Below are positions 1-11,934 of a stretch of DNA of 64,000 nt, piece after piece. How positions within the stretch are numbered: position 1 is the stretch's first letter; every line of letters starts with the position of its first letter. The stretch is from Euclidia mi (Eukaryota > Arthropoda > Insecta > Lepidoptera > Erebidae), in contig OX123187.2 in the NCBI GenBank assembly GCA_944739405.2, positions 41,520,394 through 41,584,393 on the forward strand, read 5' to 3'. The notes beneath the pieces are model-generated. The model worked only from the letters and a program-made list of their open reading frames with translations, was not told the origin of the DNA and did not search any database. The position numbers and the translations under genes were made by a program.

Positions 1-126
1 ACCACGAAAATTCTATGAAAATATATGACTTGGAAACACACTTGTCATACGCCTATTCCACGCGTACGACTTGTGTGTTTCTAGATCTTTCGTTGATAGC
101 GCGTCAGACACGGATTAGACATTGAG

Positions 127-252
127 ACGAACAGCTCATTGATTTGGTTAGGCGATATGAAGCCAATTATAATATTAAATGTATTGAATATCGCGATTCT
201 AATTTACGCAATGTAGCATGGGAAGAAATAGCAAAACTGCAGGACAAGTCTG
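127..252 (+). pseudogene. MADF-domain (Myb/SANT-like) exon fragment
   Basis: Read in the frame that ends at 252, the segment encodes a stretch containing LIDLVRRYEANYNIK followed by EYRD and VAWEEIAKL. This is the N-terminal half of a MADF domain (leading L-x-E/D-L-V, then Y-R-D, then AWEEIA), a DNA-binding fold found in insect transcription factors and in the second protein of PIF/Harbinger transposons. A strong splice donor, GTAAGT, follows at 253. An in-frame stop at 123-125 lies just upstream, so a coding exon would need an acceptor such as the AG at 125-126. No start codon is visible and the second half of the domain is not obvious downstream. It may be one exon of a gene whose 5' part lies before the window, or a transposon-derived leftover. 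The family call is fairly sure; that it is expressed is not. Confidence 0.45.
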
Positions 253-1154
253 GTAAGTAAGTAAGTAATATTTATTACTGTCGTTTAGTTATAAGTACTA
301 TTCTAGGATTTAATGGCAGATAAATTAAACACAAATTCCATTTATTAAACGGTATTTAATATTTTCAAGTAGGTAAATAGCATATTTTCTTAAATCTTTT
401 TGTTTTTTTTGGCGCGGATATATACATTTAAAAATAACAAATGTAATAAATCGTCTTCAAATTCACTGTCAGACTCAGAAAACATGACTGTCAGAGGCAT
501 TAGTCCATTTTCTATGGAAGAACAACAGCGTCTGACGCCAAATTCGCGTTGCGTACGTGGGATAAGAGTGCACGTATGCTATCCCACGTCGCACTGCATA
601 CGTTGCGTACGTGGGCTCAGTTTGTCCCTACCTTAAACCGAACGTCAATCCCTAGCGCGCGCTGACCAATCACAGCTATTTATTTGACCCGTGGCCCCTG
701 ATTTGTTATTGTTTTTGGCATCTTGTGAATATCGCGTATCTCGCCGTACATTGCGTGTTTATTTCATAAATATGTCAACAAGTATCGTATAATTCAAGCA
801 ATGGAAATTTAACATAACGAAGAAATTAACGATGATGTTCTTATTAGACAAACATGGTAAAAGTAGCCCACTTGGTTTGAATCTCAATAATCTTAACTTT
901 TACTCAATTTAAATACTTACTGGTGATATGAAATGCCTCCCTTTTCCATATTTTTGCATCACTTTTATTTTTACAATTGGAAACTGCACAATATGGCATA
1001 TTCGTAACGAATTTAATGTTTTTTTACCTCCTAAGCGCGCGAAAGGGAGACGCGATGCGTAATGCGATGCGTTCGAAAACACATTCGCTATAGTGCAATA
1101 GTTTGGCACGCGCGCCACGCCCGTATCACCATTCTATTACTATTTATTTCTGTG
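253..1154. other. Non-coding stretch with a repeat-bracketed hairpin
   Basis: No convincing exon is seen. At 547-561 and 601-615 the same 15-mer, CGTTGCGTACGTGGG, occurs as a direct repeat. Between them CGTGGGATA (556-564) and TATCCCACG (580-588) form a perfect 9-bp inverted repeat. The open frame over 400-636 has no recognisable domain. Confidence 0.5.
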
Positions 1155-4100
1155 GTACCAACGATTTGGGGTACTGTCGATGTAGCGTACCATCGATTTG
1201 GGGTACTGTAGATACATTAGCCCGTCGATCGATGGAACGTTTTCGATACAGCGACCATCAATGTACTGACTGTCGATATTATGAACTAGACCCCGTTAAA
1301 AGCCGTCGATCCCGGCTGTCATGCAAATCTTTGACAGTCGTCAAAGGGAGTCAGTACCTTTCTAAGACTACAGAATAAAAGGCAGACGTAGCGCGCGGAA
1401 CACTTGCGTGAGGCCACTAAAGCAAATACAAAATTGAAAAGCGAATACAAACTCGGCTCAGTGCGCTGCGAAGCATCGCACAGTTCACACGACACGATCA
1501 ATCCAGCTTTAAAATTCATAAAATGCCGTCTTGCGTTTTTAAACATTGCAAAAGTTGTTTCCAAAAGCAAAAACGGGAAGATGGAATATATTTTTACAGA
1601 TAACTATGGATTATTTGACTGTTTTATAATATTATTTCGATAAAATTCGTATTTCTGCCATTTAATTATTACCTACAGAAAGTCAGTACTCAAACAATGC
1701 GAGCTCAGAAGCTAAGCCGAAAATTCGCTATGTGTGCGGAACTGTGCTGTGTTTATTTGCTGCATCACGCACACAGACGCCATTATAGAGCTGCCAGTAA
1801 CAACGTCTTTCCCCTAAAAATAGGGTAAATTCATAATTTTGCATGAATATAAGTAATTGTATATTATAAAAATTCTATTCACACTGTCTGATTTTTAAGT
1901 TTTTACGACTGACTAACGATGGCAAAATAAATCTTGACGAAACTTTATGCGCTCAAACGTAAGCACTAACAAGTGGCGAGTGATTTCCTAGTTAAATGCT
2001 CCTTATAGTACATAAAAGTATATATGTATGTTTGTGAGAAAAAATTAACAAAAATCAACAGCGAGTACTATGTGTGCGCCGTTGCGCTATGGTGACCAAA
2101 AAAAGGCGACAAGTTTAAAAATTATAATATAGTTCGGTCGGCAAGGTCATTCGTTCAACAACGAAGTTAGTTACGCGTACCTACATTAAAAGACAATACT
2201 AGACTTTAGATACAAGCCTTTCAATACAAAAACGGAAAAATCGAGAACGGAAAGAGACGATGTCGTCTTAGCCGAGCTTGACGTGACAAATTTGTCATAA
2301 CCGATTGGTATGTACCAGCCAGCGGTGTTTGAAAGGTTAAGTTTATATATGTAACTACTTACCTAATTCCTTTTTTTATTATTACTGTCAATAGAATAAA
2401 TTTTGGTAAGGAATGTGTAAATTAAACTGGGACAATTTCACACCCAACTGGCAACACTCCGCTTGTACTTAGATTTAGTTAATATGATTCACAGTATTTG
2501 TATCATTAGACAATCTACGTAATAAAATTTTTGTCTGACCGGTGGAATGATACTCCAGGAACCTTATAATCTTTTTCTGAAGCATTGTGGCACAAAAACA
2601 CTGTGCAATATGTCATAATTTCGATTATTTTGCGGGAGATGCTTACGCTTCCGTGCGACTCGGACCACAGACAACGCGGCCGCGCCGATTGGGTCAGATT
2701 CTGACCCAAATGAACGGCGCGTATTACGTGCGCGTACTTGGTTTCTGTAGGTAATACTAATAATTCAATGTATTTCTGCAGAAAATATGTATGTGTTGCC
2801 AGTTTACGTCGACACTGTTTTCCCTGAATTAGGGAAAATGAACTTGTCAATTGATTATGTAGGTAATAATAAAATTATTGTCATGTTAATGAAAAATACA
2901 TTAACGTATTGTAAAAGTATATTGTAGATTATCTTTTTTCTTATAAATATAGTAATAGAATTTCCATTAGTATATACATTGTTTTCAGTTCGATCCCCAT
3001 ATACTATACACTTTGACCTTTGTCACAGAATAAATCTTTGTACCGTTCTTATGGCGTAGGGAATAAGTATCAAAATCGTACTGCAACTGTTAGCTTGACT
3101 TGGCGCCGTGTGTACATTACGTACAGAAACAGAAATTATTGATTGCAGCCATTATTTATTTATAGTTGAATTTTTTTTTGGTTATGATTTATGAATCATA
3201 ATATTCTTAATTTGTTGTGTGCATGACAAAATGTTTTTAGCTAATTAATATTTAGGAAGCAAGCCTATTGCAATTAACCAAACATTTCCAGATACTATAC
3301 TGAGAATTTCTAAACAAAAAATAAACAACATATTCGCCGAACTAAGATCTGAACCTCATGATTGGTATTCGTAAATATATGTAGTTGGTATTATATAAGT
3401 ATTTCTTCTGGATCGAGGCTATGAATCACAAAACATAATCTATTTATTTCTCAATTTACGAATTAAATTAGTTAAAACTTAACTCGGTACCTTCATTTAT
3501 GAAATGTATTTATAAAAGCATACTTTAATGGTATCTTTTATTTGAATAATTTTCACAACAGCATTACATATTAAAAGCATTAATTAAATCCATGGTAAAT
3601 TCTTCAAAACCGCAAACGAATATAAAATATTACCTATGTAATATTTTTATATTCGTTTGCAAAAACTATATGTAAAATAGTGGGAGATTATTCATAATCT
3701 GGCAACTTTACACACACATAGACGCGCGTGTCCGTACAGTGCCAGTCGCCAAATGTCACGCACACATAGCTGTCAACGTGCCTCACTTAGTTGGACGAAT
3801 GCGCTACATCTGGTTCTTGTTTGTTAAATCTGTGGTACCTTTAAATAAACTGAAAACAAACTGAGTCCAAACGATGGAATATCGCTATCCTTTTGGATTG
3901 AGGAGGTCAGACAGGACAGACCACAGAGCGATTCTGTGGAAAAGCTAATATTCGGTCAAATCTGGTTAGACTAGTAAGCGAACCCTGGGTAATGGGTTCT
4001 ATTTGGGATAACGCTGGGCGGATGACTGTGCTTTCCTCAACATTCTCCACAATGACGAATGTGACCGAATAAAACCCATGCAGATTACGAATCCATTCAT

Positions 4101-4516
4101 GCTAGAACGAACTAATAAGTTTAAGGTATATGTATTATACCTACCTGTACCTAGCTACATTCATCATGTTACTAACATTGTATTACGTGCGTACCTATTT
4201 TTCGTTTTCCTATAAAACTGAGAACAAAGGAATGGGACACATTCATAAATCTGGTTATTATTGCTAACTGAGTCATTTAGAACTACCTACATATTAATGC
4301 TTAAGCGAGTTTAATAAGTACCTAGTAGATATGATCGTAATGTTGCACTTGGAATTTGAGTAAGTATAGGTAGGTACTGACTTTAAATAGAGATGATGTT
4401 TCACGCTTTTACTCTTGTTTTACTCCGAAAAGAGGTGGTTTACCAGTTGCCACTTACTAAACAAACAGAGAAATGTTCAAGAAGTCGAAGGCTCTTAATT
4501 GGCCACAAAGGGTGGA
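1155..4516. repeat. Local duplication, copy 1 (block order A-B-x-C-D-E)
   Basis: Five blocks here recur with near identity at 5374-7623. A is 1155-1361, B 1362-1658, C 2770-3834, D 3835-4264 and E 4265-4516. The 1.1 kb between 1659 and 2769 (x) has no counterpart in copy 2. A ends and D starts in SINE-like sequence (GCCGTCGATCCCGGCTGT near 1300; GAGGAGGTCAGACAGG near 3900). D sits between C and E here but between A and B in copy 2. C contains a hairpin (3612-3660). No coding exon is seen in the block. Confidence 0.85.
3612..3660. repeat. AT-rich hairpin inside block C
   Basis: GCAAACGAATATAAAATATTA is followed by its reverse complement with one extra base, ending ...ATTCGTTTGC at 3660. The stem is about 21 bp with a short loop. 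The second copy of block C keeps it near 7152-7190 with small changes. Confidence 0.7.
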
Positions 4517-4581
4517 TGTACATGGCGCGTTTACTGTGACGTGGCGCGCGCCCGCCTCACAGTAAACGCGCCATGTACATC
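4515..4581. repeat. Perfect 25-bp inverted repeat, 17-nt GC-rich loop
   Basis: The arm at 4515-4539 (starting GATGTACATGGCGCG) is the exact reverse complement of 4557-4581. The loop, 4540-4556, is almost pure G and C. It begins where the similarity between the two duplication copies stops (GGTGGA at 4511-4516 in copy 1, 7618-7623 in copy 2). Confidence 0.9.
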
Positions 4582-4714
4582 GAAAACGCTCGCCGCTGCC
4601 GCCCGCCGCTATAGGTCGTGACCGGGCCCTTAGGTGTCAGAAGTAGGTAGGTACTCGCCGTTTATGTTAACACCGTGTCCTTTCTAGTGCAGCGTCTTGA
4701 ACATAATTATCTTC

Positions 4715-4990
4715 CATTGCATTGGTGAGCAATCTGAGGGACTTTCCCTGTTTCACACTTCGGTGGAGGTGTATAGGTTCAGAATGCTGGTTCTACACTT
4801 CGAAGTCCATACCTAGTCGTGGCGTCATACAGACCTCTCAGCACTTGGACATATCGCCAATCGAAGTGGCATCATTCCAGCGACTCCAGAACAGACCGGG
4901 GTTCCATGAAGTCAAAAGCCTTCTCATAATCCACAAACGCTAAGCATAGGGGCTGATTATATTACTCTGCCTTCTGTATAATCTGCGGCA
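4715..4990 (-). pseudogene. RTE-type reverse transcriptase fragment (decayed)
   Basis: On the minus strand the segment reads LAFVDYEKAFDFMEP, then VLESLE, a stop, and DWRYVQVLRGLYDATTR. FVDYEKAFD is the RT motif that carries the first catalytic aspartate in RTE-like retroelements of moths, and the following DWRY-LRGLYD matches the same family. It has at least two stops and is only about 90 codons long, so it is a dead fragment. It lies between the two duplication copies. Confidence 0.7.
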
Positions 4991-5373
4991 CTCTATGGAT
5001 GTAGGTAGTCTATGGTGGTGACAGTCAACCAAATGGATAGTACGCTGCATCGACTACCCGACCCGAGCCAGATTTAAATAAAAACACAGGATTTTTAAAA
5101 GTTTTAATCACAATTTGCCAAGACAAAAAGAAATGAAGGTTAGGTGAGACTGTAACTCAAGTAAGGAAGTAGGTTATGTTAGGTTGTCCTGTGACCCTTA
5201 ATCCAAAAATAGGAGCCCTGCGAAGCAGGAATAAAATAAAATCGGACATTTATCAACTCATGCTGGTAAATCTTAGGAGTTACTTGTTCGGGTAGTCGAT
5301 GCAGCGTACCTACTATCGATTTGGTTTAGTGTCGATGTAGCATACCGTCGTTTTAGTGTACTAACGATGAAGC
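4991..5373. other. Non-coding spacer between the duplication copies
   Basis: No gene is seen. The 3' half has degenerate GTACC/CGATTTGG-rich motifs (5300-5400) that resemble the start of block A and probably extend the repeat outward. Confidence 0.4.
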
Positions 5374-7623
5374 GTACCAACGATTTGGGGTACTGTCGAT
5401 GTAGTGTACCATCGATTTGGGGTACTGTCGATACATTAGCCCGTCGATGGAACGTTTTCGATACAGCGACCATCCATGTAGTGACTCGATATTATGAACT
5501 AAACCCCGTTAAAAGCCGTCGATCCCGGCTGTCATGCAAATCTTTGACAGTCGTCAAAAGAAGTCAGTACCTTTAAATAAACTAAAACCAAACTGAGTCC
5601 AAACGATGGAATATCGCTATCCTTTTGGGTTGAGGAGGTCAGACAGGACAGACCACAGAGTGACTCTGTGGAAAAGCTAATATTCGATCAAATCTGGTTA
5701 GACTAGTAGGTAAGCGAACCCTGGGTAATGGGTTCTATTTGGGATAACGCTAGGCGGATGACTGTGCTTTCCTCAACATTCTCCACAATGACGAATTTGA
5801 CCGAATAAAACCCATGCAGATTACGAATCCATTCATGCTAGAACGAACTAATAAGTTTAAGGTACATATGTATTATACCTACCTGTACCTACCTACATTC
5901 ATGATGTTAATAACATTGTATTACGTGTGTAGGTATTCTTAGTTTTCCTATAAAACTGAGAATAAAGGAATGGGACACATTCATAAATCTGGTTATTATT
6001 GCCTAAGACTACAGAACTAAAGGCAGACAGAGCGCGCGGAACACTTGCGTGAGGCCACTAAAGCAAATACAAAATTGAAAAGCGAATACAAACTCGGCTC
6101 AGTGCGCTGCGAAGCATCGCACAGTTCACACGCCACGATCAATCAAGCTTTTAAATTCATAAAATGCCGTCTTGCGTTTTTAAACATTGTAAAAGTTTTT
6201 TCCAAAAGCAAAAACGGGAAGATGGTAATATATTTTTACAGATAACTATGGATTATTTGACTGTTTTATAATATTATTTCGATATAATTCGTATTTCTGC
6301 AGAAAATATGTAAGTGTTGCCAGTTTACGTCGACGCCGTTCTCCCTGAATTAGGGAAAATGCACTTGTCAATTGATTATGTAATAATGATGGTCATGTTA
6401 ATGAAAAATACATTAACGTAATGTAAAATTATATTGTAGATTATCTTTCTTCTTATAAAATATAGTAATAGAATTTCCTTTAGTATATACATTGTTTTGA
6501 GTTCGATCCCCAAACGATCCAAATATTCGTGTACACATGGCTCCTCGTCAAGCTTTGTACACTTTGACCTTTGTACCGTTCTTATGGCGTAGGGAATAAG
6601 TATCAAAATCGTACTGCAACTGTTTAGCTTGACTTGGCGCCGTGTGTACATTAAGTACAGAAACAGAAATCATTGATTGCAGCCATTATTAATTTTTAAT
6701 TGCAATTTTTTTTTGTTTTGATTTATGAATCATAATATTCATAATTTATTGTGTGCATGACAAAATGTTTATAGCTAATTAATATTTAGGACGCAAGCCT
6801 ATTGCAATTAACCAAACATTTCCAGATACTATACTGAGAATATATATATCTAAACAAAAAATAAACAACATATTCGCCGATCTAAGATCTGAACCCCATG
6901 ATTGGTATTCGTAAATATATGTAGTTGGTATTATATAAGTATTTCTTCTGGATCGAGGGTATTAATCACAAAACATAATCTATTTATTTCTCAATTTACG
7001 AATAAAATTAGTTAAAACTTTACTCAGTACCTACATTTAAGAAATGTATTTATAAAAGCATACATTAATGGTTTCTTTTATTTGAATCATTTTCATAACA
7101 GCATTACATATTAAAAGCATTAATTAAATCCATGGTAAATTCTTCAAAACCGCAAACGAATATAAAATATGTAATATTTTTATATCCGTTTGCAAAAACT
7201 ATATACAAGGTAGTGGGAGATTATTCATAATCTGGCAACTTTACACACACATAGGCGCGCGTGTCCGTACAGTGCCAGTCGCCAAATGTCACGCACACAT
7301 AGCCGTCAACGTGCCTCACTTAGTCGGACAAATACGCTCCATCTGGTCTTAAATCTGTGATTATTGCTAACTTAGTCATTTAGAACTACCTACACATTAA
7401 TGCTAAGCGAGGATGAGTACCTAGTAGATATGATCGTAATGTTGCACTTAAAAATGCACTTGGAATATGAGTAAGTATAGGTACTGACTTTAAATAGAGA
7501 TGATGTTTTACGCTTTTACTCCTGTTTTACTCCGAAAAGAGGTGGTTTACCAGTTGCCACTTACTAAACAAACAGAGAAATGTTCAAGAAGTCAAAGGCT
7601 CTTAATTGGCCACAAACGGTGGA
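5374..7623. repeat. Local duplication, copy 2 (block order A-D-B-C-E)
   Basis: A is 5374-5574, D 5567-6002, B 6003-6300, C 6291-7359 and E 7368-7623, each matching its partner in copy 1 with scattered substitutions. B joins C directly through GTATTTCTGC (6291-6300). That 10-mer occurs in copy 1 at both ends of the missing 1.1 kb (1649-1658 and 2770-2779). A joins D through GTACCTTT, also present at the end of A in copy 1. A followed by D gives the normal order of the lepidopteran SINE whose 3' part reads GAGGTCAGACAGG..GGATAACGCT..GGATGA. Confidence 0.85.
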
Positions 7624-7815
7624 GAGTAGAGTAGTGGACAGTATTTGGAGAAGAAGGTCGCTTTTAGCTCTGGGTATAGGTAGTAAATTGTATTCTTATT
7701 TTAATGGAAGCTGGTTAAGTTTATTAAGGAATGATGACTACGCTAAAATATGGTACAATCAGTAAACACTTAATATCTAATCTAATACTCTGATTGTAAT
7801 AGGTAGGTAGGTATA
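7624..7815. other. Non-coding spacer
   Basis: The sequence after the end of block E has no recognised feature. Confidence 0.3.
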
Positions 7816-7980
7816 AAGCTGACGAGTTTGTTTATTTGTTTGTTTGTTTGCTTGAACGCGCTAATGTCAGGAACTACTGGTCCGATTTGAATAATTATTT
7901 CAGTGTTAGATAACCCATATTAATCGAGGAAGGCTATAGACTAACATCACGCTTTGAGCCACGGGAGGAGGCTCCACAAA
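7816..7980 (-). repeat. Interspersed lepidopteran repeat (R1), partial
   Basis: AAGCTGACGAGTTTGTTTA, a (TTTG)n run, GAACGCGCTAATGTCAGG and TCAGTGTTAGATAACCC match in reverse the repeat seen at 16682-17105 and 18210-18415. It is a non-autonomous repeat. I cannot tell its class from this window. Confidence 0.6.
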
Positions 7981-8734
7981 AACGAAAATATCCACCAAAG
8001 CAAAAAAACTTTTATACTTTAAAAAAAAAAACACAACTAGCGTGTTTTTTTACTTAAGCTCATAATTTTTTGATATCAGACTTGCTATTTTTTTCTAAAT
8101 ATAGGTATGTAGTTCTATCCCTCAAACTTCATTCTTACAAATATTTTCCAATATTTTGTTGACTACGACATTTAAAACTATTTTTACAGAACGTAAAAGC
8201 GCTGTAATTGCACTATCGAAATGTACCTATGTACCTAGCTGGGCTTAACTTAACCCTTTTTTAAGGAAAGCGAAAACTGCAGCTATACGTACCTACTTGA
8301 AACAAGGCTGCCCAACTGTAACTAACTAAACTAAATCTCTTATATGATTCTTGTTTTTCCGCTTGATGTTAGATTAGTATATTCATCTCTTCCTTAGATT
8401 TTCAATCGTAGCTTTAGCGGCAAAAATTATATTATTAGCATTTCTGTTCTGACAACGTGCATCTTTTCTACGGAAAACGAATTTGTTGTTAGTTGTGACA
8501 TACCTAGTAGGTATAACTTATAACTGATTTTTCTGTAACTTAAACCCTTTTTTAATGCAGGCATTTAAATTAAGTCCCATTTTTTCAAAATGTTAATTTT
8601 GTAACTATTCATCGTAAAATTATGAGACCCGGACCATTTGAACCAGTTTTTTTTTCTGATTCGGACAGTGCAATAAAAAATATTTCATAATTTGTGGACT
8701 ACAACGTTTTCGCTTTCCGCCGTCGATATATAAA

Positions 8735-8822
8735 AGAAAAAAGTAAAGATCCTGTCTATAATAACGAGGTTTAAATATAAGAAATATAGGTATTTAAACC
8801 TCGACAGGATCTTAACTTTTTG
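8735..8822. repeat. Foldback hairpin with asymmetric bulge
   Basis: The outer arms AGATCCTGT and ACAGGATCT and the inner arms CGAGGTTTAAAT (8765-8776) and ATTTAAACCTCG (8792-8803) pair with a 15-nt loop. The left side carries an extra 9 nt (about 8756-8764) between the two stems. Outer pairing extends with one mismatch into A-rich and T-rich tails. Confidence 0.75.
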
Positions 8823-10181
8823 TTTTATTTACATTAATTTACTAACCAATAGGTACCTACTGTTTCTTCATTACCCAATTTCTTATAAAGCACTTCGGAA
8901 ACTACTTCATAGATGGGAGGGAAGGAGTAGTAGGGTATTCTCGGATGCTTGATGTTTGCCAATTCGTAAGATTGGTAAACCCTAGGACTGGAAAATTTAT
9001 GACTGCACAAATGTTCTATGGTGTTTGTTATTGGAAACCTTATATTTATCGCAATAATATATTCTTGGGTTCTTCATACCTGGCACTTCTGCCATACCTA
9101 CTTGGTAGGTGGGTACGGCATAACGGCACATAGTGTAAAAACACTTTAATTAACATACGGAACTCAAAGCACCATTAACATTTATTTGATTATCTAACAA
9201 ATACATTCATGAACTTGAATATACGAACCCGTCATGGTCAAGTGCGAGAGTTGGCTAATTATAATTTACTTACATATTCGTTCTTACATAAGATTTTGCC
9301 AAACATATTCGACTGTCTTTATAGCAGTCAGCGATTGGAGAATACAGTAGTAAACTGAGGTCAACGATCTGAAATTCTCTACCGCATGTTTTGATTTATG
9401 GACATACGCTAAACCTTGATTTAAATTGTTGATTGGGGTAAATATTCAAGTAGATATAATGTGAGATTTTAACTGAAGAAAAAGAGAGAGGTTTGGAATT
9501 CGACGCGTACATAAGAAGTAGGTACCTATTTCATTTTGGTGATCTGTGTAAACCCCATTGCTGGCTTTGATAAATTAGTAAAAAAATCTGGTCAATGTAG
9601 GTAGGTTACGTGCTGACAGCCTTTTGGTTTTGTAAGTCAATCGTTTTTTTTATTTTCACGACATTGCGTCCGAGTCATATATGTAGGTACCTACCTACTT
9701 ACCTACCTATATTTTCTTCCGAAAAAAGAAACATGATTTCAATGCCGCGGAAGGGCTAGCCAATTCGACCTTGATGGCTGAAAAAGTCCATGTGGCATAT
9801 CCGGGTCACTTAGGTACTGTTACTGCAAACAAACTGGTTTCCTTCAGTGTAAATCTACTATTTCTTTTACGATAATTGTTTGAGTCAGAAGGACAGAAAT
9901 AATATACCTAAACTTTATAAACAATAGTAAGTGCATACCCATTCGTATCATGACACTCTTAGTCCTTGAATATTTAGAACAATCTTATACATACTATGAA
10001 TTACGCAACTCTTACGAGGGTTCGCAACTCGTACGACCACCTACCGTCATATGTAGTCAACCAATAAAAGAAGGCTATTTAAAAATTTCACCCGGTGAGG
10101 CTGTCTTAGAAGTTCAAAGCTTGTAAGATATAAAAACTTTCCATGCGGATGAAGGCGTCACAAATGAGTAATACATAATAT

Positions 10182-10425
10182 TATATCATCAGTTGTGTGG
10201 TTCGTTTTTTGTTTGCTAAATTGACTTTAAAACAAGGATTCTTCCACTCTAGAAATCTACGTTCTAAAAATAACAGATAATTATACTATATCGTATCTAC
10301 GTAGTATATCATCTGTTGTGAGGCTACTTGTTTGGATGCCAAATTGACTGAAAAACAAGGACTTTCCACTCTAGTAACCTACGTGCCAAACATAAAAGAT
10401 ATTATCATAATAACGTATCCATGTG
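10182..10425. repeat. Diverged 123-bp tandem duplication
   Basis: TATATCATC at 10182 and 10305 begin two adjacent copies. Both contain AAATTGACT, AAAACAAGGA and CCACTCTAG in the same order and spacing, with clear divergence between them. Confidence 0.7.
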
Positions 10426-11934
10426 TGTGATACCTAGAACCTAGGTATGTAGATAAAAGTTTTCGGCATATTGTATCGATGGTTGTTTTGTGGGTCACCA
10501 GGGGTAGATCCAAGAGGCTCAAGCATCAGTTTTCTTCCCAACATACAACTTTTCAGTGTTTTCTTGGATAAAACCCTTCTTAACCAGTTTCAACCCCCTT
10601 AAACAAAATAAATCCCTCAAGAACAAGATCCTGGATCCACCACTGTTTTGGGTCTTTTAGATTCGATTGACTGGAATCCATGGTATACTGACGAAGTAGA
10701 GATAGCAATTATTTTGACTTCTCTTAAATCTCAAAGCTATTTTTCCAGTTGGATTGATAGAAATAAGTTCTTTACCTTTGATCATTAAATTTATAATCAA
10801 AGCTATACCTATAGCTTGATGCCGCCACAACAGCTTCGCAATTATTTGCTAGAAAGCTATTAAATTAACAAAATCCCCACCTGTTTTTGTGAATTTAATT
10901 ATTATTAGCTTTGTAATGTTATATTTGCATACAAATCGTAGACATATTTAGATAAACCTACTTACATAATTGTAGCCTCGCGGCAAGCTACGACGACTAT
11001 AATTAAGTAGATTCTAATAATAAATCTATACCTGCTAATATTATAAAGTGAGTAAGACTTCGAGTTCAAGGTTCGATTCAAAGAATTATGTTTGTGTTAT
11101 TTATCAAGCTATGAACGCGGGTGCCACTGCGGGCTTATATGTATTACCTAACTTATAAAATTAACTTAGGTTGCCCTACAAAAACGTACCTACCTCACAA
11201 GTTCTCGGTATTACACATGTAGATGGGACATTTTCAGAATGTCGGCCGGCAACCATGACTAAAATGGTCAGTACTTCCTACACATGTTGGTTTGGCCACG
11301 ATATTTCCTATTTCACCAGCGTCGGTTACGATAAGTCGAGGCCTCCGTCGCAAAGGTCGTCACAATGACACAGCTGTCTATATATAGAGACATCTACGTT
11401 TTAAACTTATTTAAAACTTTTGATGTGTCTCATTTACGCAATAAGATGCGTAGGTTTTTAGAAATTACTATTAGGTAGCAGGCTGGTAAAAGTTATGTCA
11501 TACTTAGTTATATCTCTTTACACCTCACTACGGCGCAGTCAGATATTATGTACCTACATTAAAACGAAATTTGCTGGGTTTAATTTGAATCTAGCTGAAT
11601 TCTGAGGGAGGTCACTATAAATATGCTAGCCTTGACTCGCGGGATGTTGAAGACATCGCGGTGGATTTAGTGAGTAGCCAGCCCAACTCGATAGTCCACT
11701 TTGACTGAATGGCAGAGGCGAGATGGCTTGAAATGACTTTCTGTCGCGTTAAAAAAAAACGGTTACTTTTCATAAGTACCTACTTTATGAAGAGCCACAG
11801 AAAATGTAGGCTTTTTGATTATTGGCTTTACCTACATACTGTATTAATCAATCCTCAACCTGTAGAAGTGAATATCTGACTGAGTATTACGCGATATGTC
11901 ATAGCAGGACATTATCATTGAAGTAATTAATCTA

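Larger units (their letters stand above)
7981..11934. other. Intergenic stretch without recognised genes
   Basis: I see no exon or transposase here. It holds a long imperfect hairpin (8735-8822), a run of GGTACCTACC-type simple sequence near 9680-9715, and two adjacent copies of a 123-bp unit (10182-10425). Short open frames such as 8945-9133 and 11171-11368 lack recognisable domains and splice signals. Confidence 0.4.

Noticed and set aside
400..636. 78-codon frame after the MADF exon, as the next exon
   Set aside because: It has no MADF C-terminal pattern, includes the direct-repeat/hairpin DNA at 547-615, and lacks a matching acceptor.
9680..9715. TAGGTACCTACC-type run as a telomeric or CRISPR-like array
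   Set aside because: Short irregular simple sequence common in lepidopteran DNA; no regular repeat-spacer structure and not the TTAGG telomere repeat.
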